This document shows, piece after piece, positions 7,408 to 16,596 of a stretch of 64,000 bases of DNA. The stretch covers positions 31,840-95,839 of the forward strand of contig JAXHUH010000239.1 in the NCBI GenBank assembly GCA_034211175.1, in the 5' to 3' direction. Positions within the stretch are counted from its first letter, which is position 1. Every line of letters starts with the position of its first letter. The stretch is from JAXHUH01 sp034211175. GTDB lineage: Bacteria; Actinomycetota; Acidimicrobiia; Acidimicrobiales; CAIXPF01. The translations under genes and the position numbers were made by a program. The notes beneath the pieces were generated by a model. It was not told where the DNA came from. It saw only the letters and a list, made by a program, of their open reading frames with translations, and made no database searches.

Positions 7408-8697
7408 TCAGCCTTCGTGCTCAGCTCGGGTGGGCGTGAGGAGCGATTTCAGGTGGGTGTAGACGGTGGGGTGGTTGAGGAGGGAGAGGTGGTCGAGGGG
7501 GCCGATGTGGTGGGCGGGGTCGACGGTGAAGGGGATGCGGCGGTTGGGGCCGGTGCCGGAGGCGCTCGCCGGGCGGACCAGGAGGTCACCGAGGATCCGG
7601 CCGAGCGGGTGGCGAGGGTCTCGGGTCACCGTCGCGGCGACGAAGCAGTGGGTCGCCCCCGCCAGGAGCGGTACGTCGGTGCAGCGGTCGCGCAGCAGCT
7701 CGTCGGGCTCGGCGTCACGCCAGTCCTCCTACACGCACGCGCCGAAGCGCAGGTCCTTCACCCCCACGCTGCGGGCGTTCAGGACCTCGGCGAACGGGCG
7801 GGTCTCCGGGACCCGGCCGGCCAACCACGACAGGGCGTTCACGCCCTTCTCCAGCGGTGCGCCGAGGTGGGGCGTGCCCAGGCACACGACGTGGCCCACC
7901 CGGTCGGCCCAGCCCAGCCCCTCGAGCTCGGCCCGCCGGCAGGCGCTGCGCACGACGAGACCACCCATCGAGTGGCCGACGAGCACCAGTTGCTCCACCG
8001 CCACCGGCCAGTCGGCCACCAACCCGGCGAGGAGGTCCGACAGCGCGCGGCCGTTGTCCGACACCCGCAGGCCGGTGTTGTAGCGCAGGACCACCGGCGT
8101 GAAGCCGAGGTCGCGCTGCAGCAGTGACCCGTAGGTCGCCGACGCGTCGCCGTGGTGACGCAGCGCGTCCCGCTCCCACGACCGCTCGTTCTCGCACAAC
8201 CCGTGCACGAACACGGCCACCCGCGGGCCGGCGTCGCCGAACGCCGCCGCCAGCCCGTCGCGGTCCGGCGACACCGTGGCGCCCGCCTCGCGGATGACCA
8301 TGTCGCTGGCCAACGCCGGGTAGCGCCCCGCCAACGAGTCGCCCCACAACCCGTTCACGGCGGCGAGCGCCGCACCGGTCCCGCGTCGATCGGCCAGGGC
8401 CGGGGCGCCCGGGTCCACACCGAGCGCGGCGTACGCGGCACCCGCCCGCGGCAGCGACGCGTGGGCCAACCGGACCGACCCGTAGACCGCCCCGCCGATG
8501 GCGTCGTGGACGAGCCGGACCGGCCACGACGTCGGCCCGACCGCCCGGAACACCCGCCGGGCGATCGCCCGGTGCACCTGCTCGACCAGCCCGACGCCGC
8601 CACCGAGCACGTCGCCGACGAGGCGGCCCGTCGTCCTGATCTCGTCCGTCGCCGTCACGATCACATCCCCTCCCGTGTCACCGCACCCGCACGACAC
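7408..8697 (-). pseudogene. Lipase-like alpha/beta hydrolase interrupted by an in-frame TAG
   Basis: The N-terminal 322 codons (start ATG 8697) encode an alpha/beta hydrolase: VAVFVHGLCENERSW (oxyanion loop, about 160), the nucleophile elbow GHSMGG (about 243-248) and CLGTPHLGAPLEKG. The frame stops at a TAG (7731-7729), but the same frame continues without shift for 106 more codons. That part reads EDWRDAEPDELLRD, then LLAGATHCFVAATV, then TRDPRHPLGRILGDLLVRPASASG, which looks like the rest of the domain including the catalytic-His region (ATHCF or DHLSLLNHP). A full protein would be about 428 residues. The gene is therefore a recent nonsense allele, a read-through gene or a sequencing error; the upstream product alone would lack the catalytic His. 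Confidence 0.8.
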
Positions 8698-8782
8698 CGC
8701 ACTCGCAACGCAGCGTCGGCGCCCCCTCGACCGCCGACGTTACCCCTCGGTAACCCGACGGGTCGGCCGGCGGATCACAAGC

Positions 8783-8815
8783 GTTCACCACCGGTTCGGG
8801 AGTTGTTCCGACAGG
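8783..8815 (+). promoter_or_regulatory. Candidate PHO box (PhoP operator), three 11-bp units
   Basis: Three consecutive 11-bp direct units, GTTCACCACCG, GTTCGGGAGTT and GTTCCGACAGG, lie about 90 bp before phnD. Actinobacterial PhoP boxes are direct repeats of GTTCACC plus four bases; the first unit matches exactly and the others keep the GTTC start. Position and target (phosphonate uptake) fit phosphate-starvation control. Nothing else is apparent in 8698-8902. Confidence 0.65.
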
Positions 8816-8902
8816 TCACATCCCGCCGTCGACTGGGCTCCCTACGTTCCCCCGCTCATCCGCCGCGTGCGTGGCGCGGCACCACCCGAGGGAGCACCAA
8901 CG

Positions 8903-10027
8903 ATGTTCACCGGACGGAACCGTCCCGCCGTCAGGCTCATGGCCGCGCTCTTCGCCTGCGCGCTCGTGGTCGCCGCCTGCGGCAGCGATGACGACGACAC
9001 CGACGCCGCGGCACCGGCGGCCGACGAGAGCAGCGACACCGCCGCCGCCGACACCGAGGACGCCGCCGAAGACGAGACGGCCGACGAGGAGACGTCCGAG
9101 GACGCCGCCGAGGACACCTCGGACTGGCCCGAGGAGATCATCTTCGCCGCCGTGCCCGCGGACAACAGCCAGGAGATCGACGACATCTTCGGCACCACCA
9201 TCGAGATCATCGAGGGCGAGCTCGGGGTCGGCGTCGAGTTCTTCAAGGCCATCGACTACGCCGGCGTGATCGAGGCCGCCAAGTCCGAGCGGGTCGACGT
9301 CGCCGTCTTCGGGCCGTTCTCATACTACATCGCCACCCAGAACGACGCCCCGCTCCAGGTCGGCGGCGTGATGATGCCGTACAACGAGGACCAGACCGGC
9401 CCCGGTGAGACCCACGGCTACCAGTCGTTCTTCATCACCGGTGCCGACAACGACGAGATCAACAGCCTCGAGGACATCAGCAACGCCGAGTCGATCTGCC
9501 TCGTCGACCCCGGCTCCACCTCGGGCAACCTCGTGCCCCGCGGCGCCATGCTCGGTGTCGGGTTCGACATCGAGGAGGCCAACTACACCTACGCCGGCGG
9601 CCACGACGCCTCCGTGCTCGCCGTGCAGGACGGCACCTGCGACGCCGGCTTCGCGTTCGACGAGATGGTCCGCAGCATCCTCGTCGGCGACGGCGCCGTC
9701 TCGGGCGTCGTCGACGAGGTCGACGGCGAGACCTACGGCGACGGTGACCCGACCATCAAGGTCGTCTTCCACTCCGACGTCATCCCCGGTTCGCCGATCG
9801 CGGTGCGCTCCACGCTGCCGGAGTCGTTCGTGACCGCGCTCACCGACGTCCTCCAGAACAACGCCAACGTCGACTGGGCGGTCGAGAACGGCTACTGCAC
9901 CGGTCCCGAGGACTGCTCGTTCTCCGACGAGGACTCGTGGGGCTGGATCGAGGCCGACGACAGCATCTACGCCCCGATCGACGAGCTCTGCGAGCTCACC
10001 CAGGCTGCCAAGTGCCAGGACGGGTGA
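8903..10027 (+). CDS. phnD: Phosphonate ABC transporter substrate-binding lipoprotein
   Basis: PhnD-type periplasmic-binding lipoprotein, 374 residues. The signal peptide ends in LVVAAC-GS, a lipobox, so it should be tethered outside the membrane. An acidic low-complexity linker (about residues 24-73, Asp/Glu/Ala/Thr) precedes the binding domain. This domain begins WPEEIIFAAVPADNSQEI and shows VAVFGPFSYYIA, ICLVDPGSTSGNLVPRGAML and GHDASVLAVQDGTCDAGFAFDEM, typical of the PhnD family. Start ATG 8903 follows GGGAG at 8889-8893; longer upstream frames lack the signal. It is the first gene of phnDCE and follows the PHO box. It captures phosphonate or phosphate esters; the exact ligand cannot be read from sequence. 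Confidence 0.92.
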   Translation: MFTGRNRPAVRLMAALFACALVVAACGSDDDDTDAAAPAADESSDTAAADTEDAAEDETADEETSEDAAEDTSDWPEEIIFAAVPADNSQEIDDIFGTTIEIIEGELGVGVEFFKAIDYAGVIEAAKSERVDVAVFGPFSYYIATQNDAPLQVGGVMMPYNEDQTGPGETHGYQSFFITGADNDEINSLEDISNAESICLVDPGSTSGNLVPRGAMLGVGFDIEEANYTYAGGHDASVLAVQDGTCDAGFAFDEMVRSILVGDGAVSGVVDEVDGETYGDGDPTIKVVFHSDVIPGSPIAVRSTLPESFVTALTDVLQNNANVDWAVENGYCTGPEDCSFSDEDSWGWIEADDSIYAPIDELCELTQAAKCQDG

Positions 10028-10034
10028 GCCACCG

Positions 10035-10898
10035 GTGACGAACGACGCCCAGCACCCCGTCGTGGTCACGTCGCAGCTCCGCAAGGAGTTCGACGGTGGC
10101 CGGGTCGTCGCCCTCGACGACGTGAACCTCACCGTCCCCGAGGGCCAGCTCGCGGTCATCATCGGCCTGTCCGGCTCGGGGAAGTCCACCTTCCTGCGCC
10201 ACCTGAACAAGCTGCACGAACCCACGAGCGGCGACGTGGAGGTGCTGGGCGTCGACCTCGCCCGGGCCCACGGCCGCGAGCTTCGCCGCCTCCGGCGCGA
10301 CGTCGGCTTCATCTTCCAGCAGTTCAACCTCGTCGGCCGGCTCACCTGCCTCGAGAACGTCCTCACCGGCGCCCTCGGACGACTGCGCGGGCCCCGCTAC
10401 GGCGTGCTCACCTACCCCGTGAGGCTGCGCCGCGAGGCGCTCGAGCACCTCGAACGGGTGGGCCTCGGCGACCGGGCCTTCCAGCGAACCGACACGCTGT
10501 CCGGCGGCCAGCAGCAGCGGGTCGCCATCGCCCGGGCACTCATGCAGCGCCCGAAGCTCATGTTGGCCGACGAGCCCGTCGCCAGCCTCGACCCCGAGTC
10601 CTCGGCCCAGGTCATGGAGATGCTGTTCCGGATCTGCTCCGAGGACCGCCTCACGGTCCTGTGCTCGCTCCACCAGGTCGACCTCGCGCTCGGCTGGGCC
10701 CAGCGCATCATCGGCCTGCGCGACGGGAGGGTCGTGCTCGACCGCGACGCCACCGGGCTCTCCCAGGACGACGCCATGGCCGTCTACCAGCGCCTCGACC
10801 CGACCGGCGAGAAGACGGACGAGTACGAGCAGACGTGGGCGGCGGCCAAGGACCACGTGCCGAGCCCGGCCCGACCGGTCGCGACGGGCGGCTCGTGA
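10035..10898 (+). CDS. phnC: Phosphonate ABC transporter ATP-binding protein
   Basis: ABC ATPase of 287 residues with all motifs: Walker A GLSGSGKST (about 42-50), Q loop FIFQQFN, signature LSGGQQQRVAIARAL (about 156-170), Walker B LMLADEP and the H-loop SLHQVDLA. The insert between the Q loop and signature (GRLRGPRYGVLTYPVRLRRE) is typical of PhnC. It would drive phosphonate import with PhnD and PhnE. GTG 10035 lies 7 nt after the phnD stop; its own stop overlaps the phnE GTG by four bases, so the three genes are translationally linked. Confidence 0.93.
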   Translation: MTNDAQHPVVVTSQLRKEFDGGRVVALDDVNLTVPEGQLAVIIGLSGSGKSTFLRHLNKLHEPTSGDVEVLGVDLARAHGRELRRLRRDVGFIFQQFNLVGRLTCLENVLTGALGRLRGPRYGVLTYPVRLRREALEHLERVGLGDRAFQRTDTLSGGQQQRVAIARALMQRPKLMLADEPVASLDPESSAQVMEMLFRICSEDRLTVLCSLHQVDLALGWAQRIIGLRDGRVVLDRDATGLSQDDAMAVYQRLDPTGEKTDEYEQTWAAAKDHVPSPARPVATGGS

Positions 10899-12634
10899 GC
10901 GCCGCCACCGCGACGCCGACGCCGGCCGTCCCCCTCGGGGGCGGCCGGCTCCGGCCACCGTGGACCACCACCCGGGTCGCGCTCACCGTCATCGCCGCCG
11001 GCTTCGGCGCCGGGGTGATCTGGTCGTTCGGCCGCGTCGGGCTCTCCCTGTCGACGCTGATCGACGGGCTGTCCGACATGCGGCGGCTCTTCGGCGAGAT
11101 GCTGCCGCCCGACTTCGCCGGCATCGACCGCGGCCAGGTCCTCGAACTGACGTTGGACACGTTCTTCATCGCGCTGCTCGGCACGGTGCTGGCGGTCGGC
11201 GTCTCGTTCCCCGTCGCGTTCCTCGCGGCCCGCAACACGAGCCCCCACCCCGCGGCGTTCTACGCCGGTCGGGCGGTCATCGTCAGCGCCCGGGCGATCC
11301 CCGACCTCGTCTTCGCCCTCGTGTTCGTGCGGGCGTTCGGGATCGGGGTGCTCCCCGGCGTGCTCGCCATCGGGCTCCACGCCGTCGGCATGGTCGGCAA
11401 GCTGTTCGCCGACGCCGTCGAGCAGATCGACGAGGGGCCCCGCGAGGCCATCGTCGCCACCGGCGCCAGCCCGCTCCAGGTGCTGTCGTCCGGGGTGTTG
11501 CCCCAGGTGACCCCGTCGTTCATCGGGACCGCGATGTACCGGCTCGACATCAACTTCCGGACGGCGACGATCCTCGGGTTCGTCGGCGCCGGCGGCATCG
11601 GCCTGCTGCTGGACCTGTACAAGGGCAGCCTTCGCTACGACCTCATGTTGGCCGTCACCGCGTTCGTCGTCGTGACCGTGATCGTGGTCGAGTGGGCCTC
11701 CGCCCAGGTCCGCCGCACGGTGCTCGGCGGGGAGACCGTCGGACGGCCCAGCCTCCTCCAGCGGATCGTCGGCCGGCGACCAGGCCGGGCCCCGCAGCCG
11801 CTCGGGCCGGAGCCGTCCGGTGCAGCCACGACGGAGGTCGCGTTCGACCACGAGAAGCTGCGCCCGCCGTGGACCACCGAGCGGGTCCGCCTCGCGACGT
11901 TCGGGGCGATCGGGCTCGTGCTCGTGGTCATCGCCCAGTGGTGGACCGACGTGTCGTTCCTCGACGTGGTGACCAGCAGCGGCGAGATCCTCTCGCTCCT
12001 GGGTCGGCTCGTGCCCACCGACCTCGACTGGTTCACCCCCGACATCCGCGAGGCGCTGGTCGAGACGCTGGCCCTCGGGTTCGCGGCGACGTTCCTCGGG
12101 GTCCTCGTCGCCCTCCCGCTCGGGTTCCTCGCCGCCCGCAACGTCGCCCCCGCCCGGTGGGTGTACGCCGCCGCCCGCTACCTCGTCGTCGTCGTGCGCG
12201 CCGTGCCCGAGCTGATCATCGCCGTGGTGTTCGTCGCCGCCGTCGGGCTCGGCCCCTTCCCCGGCGTGATGGCCCTGGCCGTAGGCACCGTGGGCTTCGC
12301 CACCAAGCTGTTCGCCGACGCCATCGAGGAGGTGTCGCCCGGGCCCCGCGAAGGGGTCACGTCGACCGGCGCGACGCGGGTCCAGGAGTCCTCGACCGGC
12401 GTGCTCACCCAGGCGATGCCGGCGCTCGTCGGGCACACGCTCTACATGCTCGACATCAACATCCGCTCGTCGGTCATCGTCGGCATCGTCGGCGCCGGCG
12501 GTGTCGGCTACTACCTCATCCAGGCCCAGAAGCAGCTCCGCTGGGACACCATCGGCGGGATCATGCTCGTCGTGTTCGGCGTGGTGTTCGCCATCGAGCT
12601 CATCTCGACCTGGGTCCGCCGCCGCCTCATCTGA
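10895..12634 (+). CDS. phnE: Phosphonate ABC transporter permease, two PhnE domains fused
   Basis: A single 579-residue protein holds two homologous PhnE permease domains (about 20-290 and 330-579). Each begins RPPWTT followed by a helix and carries a GFLAARN or AFLAARN loop, ARAIPD or VRAVPE, the EAA-like coupling loop (GPREAIVATGASPLQV; GPREGVTSTGATRVQE), and an end motif GAGGIGLLLDL or GAGGVGYYLI. PhnE normally acts as a pair of separate subunits, so the fusion gives the full translocation channel in one chain. GTG 10895 overlaps the phnC stop. A strong hairpin follows the stop codon. Confidence 0.93.
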   Translation: MSAATATPTPAVPLGGGRLRPPWTTTRVALTVIAAGFGAGVIWSFGRVGLSLSTLIDGLSDMRRLFGEMLPPDFAGIDRGQVLELTLDTFFIALLGTVLAVGVSFPVAFLAARNTSPHPAAFYAGRAVIVSARAIPDLVFALVFVRAFGIGVLPGVLAIGLHAVGMVGKLFADAVEQIDEGPREAIVATGASPLQVLSSGVLPQVTPSFIGTAMYRLDINFRTATILGFVGAGGIGLLLDLYKGSLRYDLMLAVTAFVVVTVIVVEWASAQVRRTVLGGETVGRPSLLQRIVGRRPGRAPQPLGPEPSGAATTEVAFDHEKLRPPWTTERVRLATFGAIGLVLVVIAQWWTDVSFLDVVTSSGEILSLLGRLVPTDLDWFTPDIREALVETLALGFAATFLGVLVALPLGFLAARNVAPARWVYAAARYLVVVVRAVPELIIAVVFVAAVGLGPFPGVMALAVGTVGFATKLFADAIEEVSPGPREGVTSTGATRVQESSTGVLTQAMPALVGHTLYMLDINIRSSVIVGIVGAGGVGYYLIQAQKQLRWDTIGGIMLVVFGVVFAIELISTWVRRRLI

Positions 12635-12641
12635 CCCCGAC

Positions 12642-12698
12642 CCCGAACTGGCGGGGTTCTCTGCTCTTCGCGCCGTCGTTCTTCCCCGCCAGTTCGGG
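12642..12698 (+). terminator. Stem-loop after phnDCE
   Basis: A 15-bp inverted repeat, CCCGAACTGGCGGGG at 12642-12656 and its complement at 12684-12698, encloses a 27-nt loop, with further flanking pairing (GACCC/GGGTC). It starts 8 nt after the phnE stop and has no T run. It probably ends or stabilises the phnDCE transcript. Confidence 0.6.
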
Positions 12699-12830
12699 TC
12701 GGGCGATGGTTCACGGGTGCCGGGTCGGTTCGCCGGCCCGGCACCGTCGCGTCCGGCGGTGGGTGCGGGCGACGGCGGTGGTTCGGTGGTGCGGTGTATG
12801 GAAACGGGTGCACCGCCCGTGGAGAACCCG

Positions 12831-13349
12831 ATGGGAACCGAACCACCCGCAGCGACGAGCGACCCGCCGTCCGGGACAGGCGACCGGAGCGGGCCGTCGT
12901 CGTTCACCGGCTTCTACGAGCGGGAGCTCGCGGGCCAGGTCCGCAACGCGACGCTGCTCCTCGGCTCGCAGGAGGCGGCCCGCGACGTCGTTCACGACGT
13001 GTTCGTCGCGATGTACGAGCGGTGGGACGCCATCGCGGAGCCCGGGCCGTACGTCCAGCGGGCGGTCGTGAACCGGTGCCGTGACGCCCAACGCCACGCC
13101 GAGGTGGCCCGGCGCCACGAGCCGGCGCTCGTCCGGGACACACCCGAGATCGACGCGCCGCTCTACGACGCGCTGGAGACGCTCCCGTTCAACCACCGCG
13201 CCGCGGTGGTGCTCCGTTACTACCTGCAGCTCACCGAGGCCGAGATCGCCGAACGGCTCGACTGCCCCACCGGCTCGGTCGGGCCGTGGATCCGTCGCGG
13301 CCTCGACCGGCTCGCCACCGAGCTCGATCTCCACCGGGAGGACCGATGA
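12831..13349 (+). CDS. ECF RNA polymerase sigma factor, SigE-like subfamily
   Basis: Protein of 172 residues with sigma region 2 (FTGFYERELAGQVRNATLLLGSQEAARDVVHDVFVAMYERWD) and region 4 (ALETLPFNHRAAVVLRYYLQLTEAEIAERL, then GSVGPWIRRGLDRL), joined by a short linker and lacking regions 1 and 3, as in ECF factors. ATG 12831 has GGAG at 12821-12824; an earlier ATG at 12798 is possible. The stop overlaps the next gene (ATGA), a single-pass membrane protein likely to be its partner. The targets are unknown. It lies between phnDCE and the C-P lyase operon, but nothing in the sequence ties it to them. Confidence 0.85.
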   Translation: MGTEPPAATSDPPSGTGDRSGPSSFTGFYERELAGQVRNATLLLGSQEAARDVVHDVFVAMYERWDAIAEPGPYVQRAVVNRCRDAQRHAEVARRHEPALVRDTPEIDAPLYDALETLPFNHRAAVVLRYYLQLTEAEIAERLDCPTGSVGPWIRRGLDRLATELDLHREDR

Positions 13350-14431
13350 CACCCGTCGAGGAAGAGATCAGCCGCCGCCTCCACGCCGCCGCCGGGCGCA
13401 TCACCGTGATGCCGGAAGCCGCCGTCGAGCTGGACCTCGAACCCGAGGACGGGCACTCGGACGGGTACGAACCGGCCCATCCCGTGACCCTCCTCCCGCC
13501 GCCACCCCCCACCGGTGGCCGTCGACGGCTCGCGCCGCTGGCTGTCGCCGCCGCGTGCCTCGTCGCGGTCGCGCTCGTCGGCGCGTTCCTCGTCACCGAC
13601 ACCACCGACCCTGCGGCCACCGCAGCGCCGTCGGCAGACCTGACGCTGACCGAACCGGTCGCCCCGTGGGCCGAGAACCCGCCGGCGTGGGTCGGCGAGC
13701 TGCGCCCCGCGTCGGCCGACCGTGACCGCGACGGCACCTGGGTCACCGGGTCGATCGGGATCGTCGGCGACGACGACACGATCACGTCCCCGATCCGGAT
13801 CTCGGTGTTCGACGGCTGGGAGCGGGTCCTCGACACCGCCGACGAGATCGAGCTCGACGGCGAGCCGGTGCTCGAGGGCGGCGAGAACGGCTGGCGCGTC
13901 CTCGCCACCCCCGAGCAGGCCGAGTCACCCGACGGCGCGGCCACCCGCGTCCTGGTGTCCGGCGGGGCCGACGCACCGCTCGCCGAGGTCCTGCGCGGCG
14001 TCGAGATCGTCGAGGGGACGGGCGGCGGAGCGGCGACGTACCACCTCGGCTCGATGCCCGACGGCTACGAGGAGGTCGTCGCTCCGATCGTCCAGGCCGA
14101 TCTCGACCGCGAGCGCCCGGCGATCGCCGGCGCCGACGGCCACGTCGTCGTCTACGACATCTCCGAGTGGGTCGACCCTCTCCTCGCGGCCACCCTCTCC
14201 GGAGCCGTGCCGGTGCCGGTCGAGACCGCCGGGCTGTCCGGGTGGACGGTCGATGCCGAACCGAGCGAGTGGCCGGCGCCAGTCCGCTCCTTCGTGTGGT
14301 CACCCGAGCCGGGGGTCGTGTTCGAGGTCGTGAGCGACGACCCCGACCACACCGTCGAGATGCTGGCCGAGCTCGCCGCCACCGTCGAGGTCCAGCCGCT
14401 CGACGAGTGGCAGGAGCTCCACGACGCCTGA
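13346..14431 (+). CDS. Single-pass membrane protein coupled to the ECF sigma gene
   Basis: Protein of 361 residues: a cytoplasmic N-terminus of about 60 residues (MTPVEEEISRRLHAAAGRIT), one transmembrane helix (62-83) and an extracytoplasmic domain of about 275 residues rich in Asp, Glu and Val. Its start overlaps the sigma stop by four bases. This topology and coupling fit a membrane anti-sigma or sensor partner, but no zinc anti-sigma motif (HxxxCxxC) is present in the short N-terminus, so the role is an inference. The external domain (VFDGWERVLDTADEIELDG, YHLGSMPDGYEEVV) is not one I recognise. Confidence 0.65.
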   Translation: MTPVEEEISRRLHAAAGRITVMPEAAVELDLEPEDGHSDGYEPAHPVTLLPPPPPTGGRRRLAPLAVAAACLVAVALVGAFLVTDTTDPAATAAPSADLTLTEPVAPWAENPPAWVGELRPASADRDRDGTWVTGSIGIVGDDDTITSPIRISVFDGWERVLDTADEIELDGEPVLEGGENGWRVLATPEQAESPDGAATRVLVSGGADAPLAEVLRGVEIVEGTGGGAATYHLGSMPDGYEEVVAPIVQADLDRERPAIAGADGHVVVYDISEWVDPLLAATLSGAVPVPVETAGLSGWTVDAEPSEWPAPVRSFVWSPEPGVVFEVVSDDPDHTVEMLAELAATVEVQPLDEWQELHDA

Positions 14432-14483
14432 GTCGGGCCACGCTGCGTGAGCTCCGGCCCACATGACGCCCGCCTCACCGGAA

Positions 14484-14527
14484 CTGGACCCCGCAGAATG
14501 CCACCGGTGGCACAGTTCGGGGTCCAG
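14484..14527. terminator. Stem-loop between convergent genes
   Basis: CTGGACCCCG at 14484-14493 pairs with CGGGGTCCAG at 14518-14527; the loop contains a 14-bp palindrome, TGCCACCGGTGGCA (14499-14512). It lies between the end of the membrane-protein gene and the end of phnM, so it may terminate both. Confidence 0.5.
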
Positions 14528-14549
14528 AACGGGTCCGGGGCGGTAGGGG

Positions 14550-15782
14550 TCACGGGGAGTGGGCGGGTCCGTCGGTGGTCGACCGCCAGGTGGCGGCCGC
14601 CCGGGGCCAGGGGCCGTCGGGCACGACCAGGCACAGGTCGGCCCGGCGGCCCGGTTCGAGGCGGCCCCGGTCGGTGAGGCCGCACATGGTCGCGGGCCCG
14701 TCGGTCACCAGCGCCACCGCCGCGGGCAGCGACACCAGCCCGAGCCGCACCATCTCGAAGGCGGCGCACAACATCGTCGACGGCTGGTAGTCCGACGCCA
14801 GGACCGTGCACAGCCCCTGGGAGACCAGCTCGCGGGCCGAGACGTTGCCCGAGTGCGACTCACCCCGCAGGGCGTTGGGCGCCCCCATCACGACGGCCAT
14901 GCCCCGCCGGCGGGCCTCCGCCGCGGTGGCGACGGTCAGCGGGAACTCGGCCACGGTGGCCCCGCGCTCGTGGGCGACGGCCACGTCGTCGGGGTCCTCG
15001 CAGTCGTGGGCCAGCAGCGTGATCCGACCGGTCGCGGCGATGGCCTCGATCCGGTCCCGGTGGCGGTCGCGCACCTCTCGCGTCCGCTCGGCCTCGGCGA
15101 GGACGTGGGCCACGTAGGCGTCGACGTCGGCGAACTCCGGCGGCAGCTTCGCCGGGTCGACGGAGCGGCGGTAGGCGTCGACGTCGCGGAACTGGCCCTG
15201 GCCGGGTGTGTGGTCCTCGAACGACACCAGCGGGCGGGTCGCGCCGGCCGCGGGCGGCTCGAACTCGGGGAGACGCCGCTCGAGCTCGGCGAAGCCGACC
15301 TCGGCCCGGGCCTCGCAGCGAAACAGCGCCCGGTGGCACACGGGCACGTCCGGGCCCCGGCGCACGAGCAGCTCATCGCACACCGCATGGGCACCGGCGA
15401 TGGTGCGGCCGAAGTCGGGGCGCTCGTCGAACGAGACCCCGTGGAAGATCGTCGTGATCGCCCACGCCGCGAGCTTGCCCTCGAACGAACGCAGGGCGAA
15501 GTCGATCGGGAAGCGGGTGGCGTGGCGGGGCTGCACCTCCTTCTCCAGGCCGTCGGAGTGGGAGTCGATCAGCCCGGGCAGGCACAGCGCGCCGCCGCCG
15601 TCGATCGCACCGGCCGGGTGGTGCCCCTCGGCGAGCCCGGTGATCACACCGCCCTCGACGGCGACGGTCGCGCCGTCGAGGACCCGGTCCGACAGCACGG
15701 CCCGGACGTTGGTCAGCACGTAGTCGGCGCCGGGCCGTGCGGCCCCGGCGTCGGCGGCGAGGGTGAGGCCGGTCGTGGTCAC
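14550..15782 (-). CDS. phnM: Alpha-D-ribose 1-methylphosphonate 5-triphosphate diphosphatase
   Basis: Amidohydrolase-superfamily enzyme of 410 residues that removes diphosphate from ribosyl phosphonate 5-triphosphate before C-P cleavage. Visible features are the metal motif LPGLIDSHSDGLEKEVQPR (about 72-90), the FHGVSFDE loop, LVSFEDHTPGQGQ, the later metal residues in LLAHDCEDPDD, and VMGAPNALRGESHSGN, then LASDYQPSTML, all typical of PhnM. GTG 15782 overlaps the phnL stop. It is the last gene of the operon here; the stop at 14550 faces the convergent hairpin. Confidence 0.95.
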   Translation of the reverse strand: MTTTGLTLAADAGAARPGADYVLTNVRAVLSDRVLDGATVAVEGGVITGLAEGHHPAGAIDGGGALCLPGLIDSHSDGLEKEVQPRHATRFPIDFALRSFEGKLAAWAITTIFHGVSFDERPDFGRTIAGAHAVCDELLVRRGPDVPVCHRALFRCEARAEVGFAELERRLPEFEPPAAGATRPLVSFEDHTPGQGQFRDVDAYRRSVDPAKLPPEFADVDAYVAHVLAEAERTREVRDRHRDRIEAIAATGRITLLAHDCEDPDDVAVAHERGATVAEFPLTVATAAEARRRGMAVVMGAPNALRGESHSGNVSARELVSQGLCTVLASDYQPSTMLCAAFEMVRLGLVSLPAAVALVTDGPATMCGLTDRGRLEPGRRADLCLVVPDGPWPRAAATWRSTTDGPAHSP

Positions 15783-16591
15783 GACGCCACCGCCAGGTTG
15801 CGGGCCAGCACCGGTTCGGGGTCGCCGTCGTCGACGACCTGCCCGTTCGCCATCACGACGACCCGGTCGGCGAGGCGGACCATGGCGTCGAGATCGTGGA
15901 ACACCGACAGCACGGCCACCCCCCGGTCGCGGAGCCCGGCGATCTGGGCGAGGACCGCGGCCCGGTTGGCGGGGTCGAGGGCGCTCACCGGCTCGTCGAG
16001 CAGCAGCAGCTCGGGCGGCTGGATCGTCCCGACGGCGAGGTTCACCCGCTGCTTCTCACCCCCGCTGAGCAGCGTCGGGTACGTCGACCACAGGGCCTCG
16101 TCGACGTTGACGCGTCGCAGCACCACGGCCGCGGCGTCACGGGCGACGTCGGCCGCCATACCCCGGGCGACGGCGGCGCGGGCGACGATGTCGAGCACGC
16201 CTCGGCGGGGCTCGGCCCGCAGGAACTGGGAGACGTAGCCCATGTGGCGGCGGCGGGCGATGGTCATCGCCCGGTCGTCGAGCCACGTCAGCTCGAGCGG
16301 CCCGTCGTCGACGGCGAGGGTCACGGTGCCCGAGCTCGGGACGTAGGTCCGCCACACGCACTTGAGCAGCGACGACTTGCCCGCACCGCTGGTGCCGGCG
16401 AGGGCGACGTGCTCGCCGCGGCGCACGTCGAGGTCGACCCCGCGCAGTGCGTGGACCTCGCGGTCGACGGCGTGGAGCCGGAAGTGCTTGTGGAGGTCCC
16501 GGACCCGGAGGAACGCCTCCGGGTCCGGATCCTGGCCGGGGGACCGGATCGAACCGGACGGGGCAGAGCTTGGCTGGGGTTCGTGGCGCAT
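15779..16591 (-). CDS. phnL: C-P lyase complex ABC-type protein PhnL
   Basis: ABC ATPase of 270 residues: Walker A GTSGAGKSS (about 66-74), Q loop GYVSQFLR, signature LLSGGEKQRVNLA (175-187), Walker B LLLLDEP and H loop VFHDLDAM. The signature with EKQRVN and the insert LDDRAMTIARRRHMGYVSQFLRAEPRR are typical of PhnL, which is required in vivo for phosphonate breakdown and interacts with the C-P lyase core rather than a permease. ATG 16591, 5 nt after the phnK stop. Confidence 0.94.
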   Translation of the reverse strand: MRHEPQPSSAPSGSIRSPGQDPDPEAFLRVRDLHKHFRLHAVDREVHALRGVDLDVRRGEHVALAGTSGAGKSSLLKCVWRTYVPSSGTVTLAVDDGPLELTWLDDRAMTIARRRHMGYVSQFLRAEPRRGVLDIVARAAVARGMAADVARDAAAVVLRRVNVDEALWSTYPTLLSGGEKQRVNLAVGTIQPPELLLLDEPVSALDPANRAAVLAQIAGLRDRGVAVLSVFHDLDAMVRLADRVVVMANGQVVDDGDPEPVLARNLAVAS

Positions 16592-16596
16592 GGTCC

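Noticed and set aside
8871..9269. Frame overlapping phnD
   Set aside because: Shadow of the acidic linker of phnD in another frame, rich in Pro, Arg and Ser.
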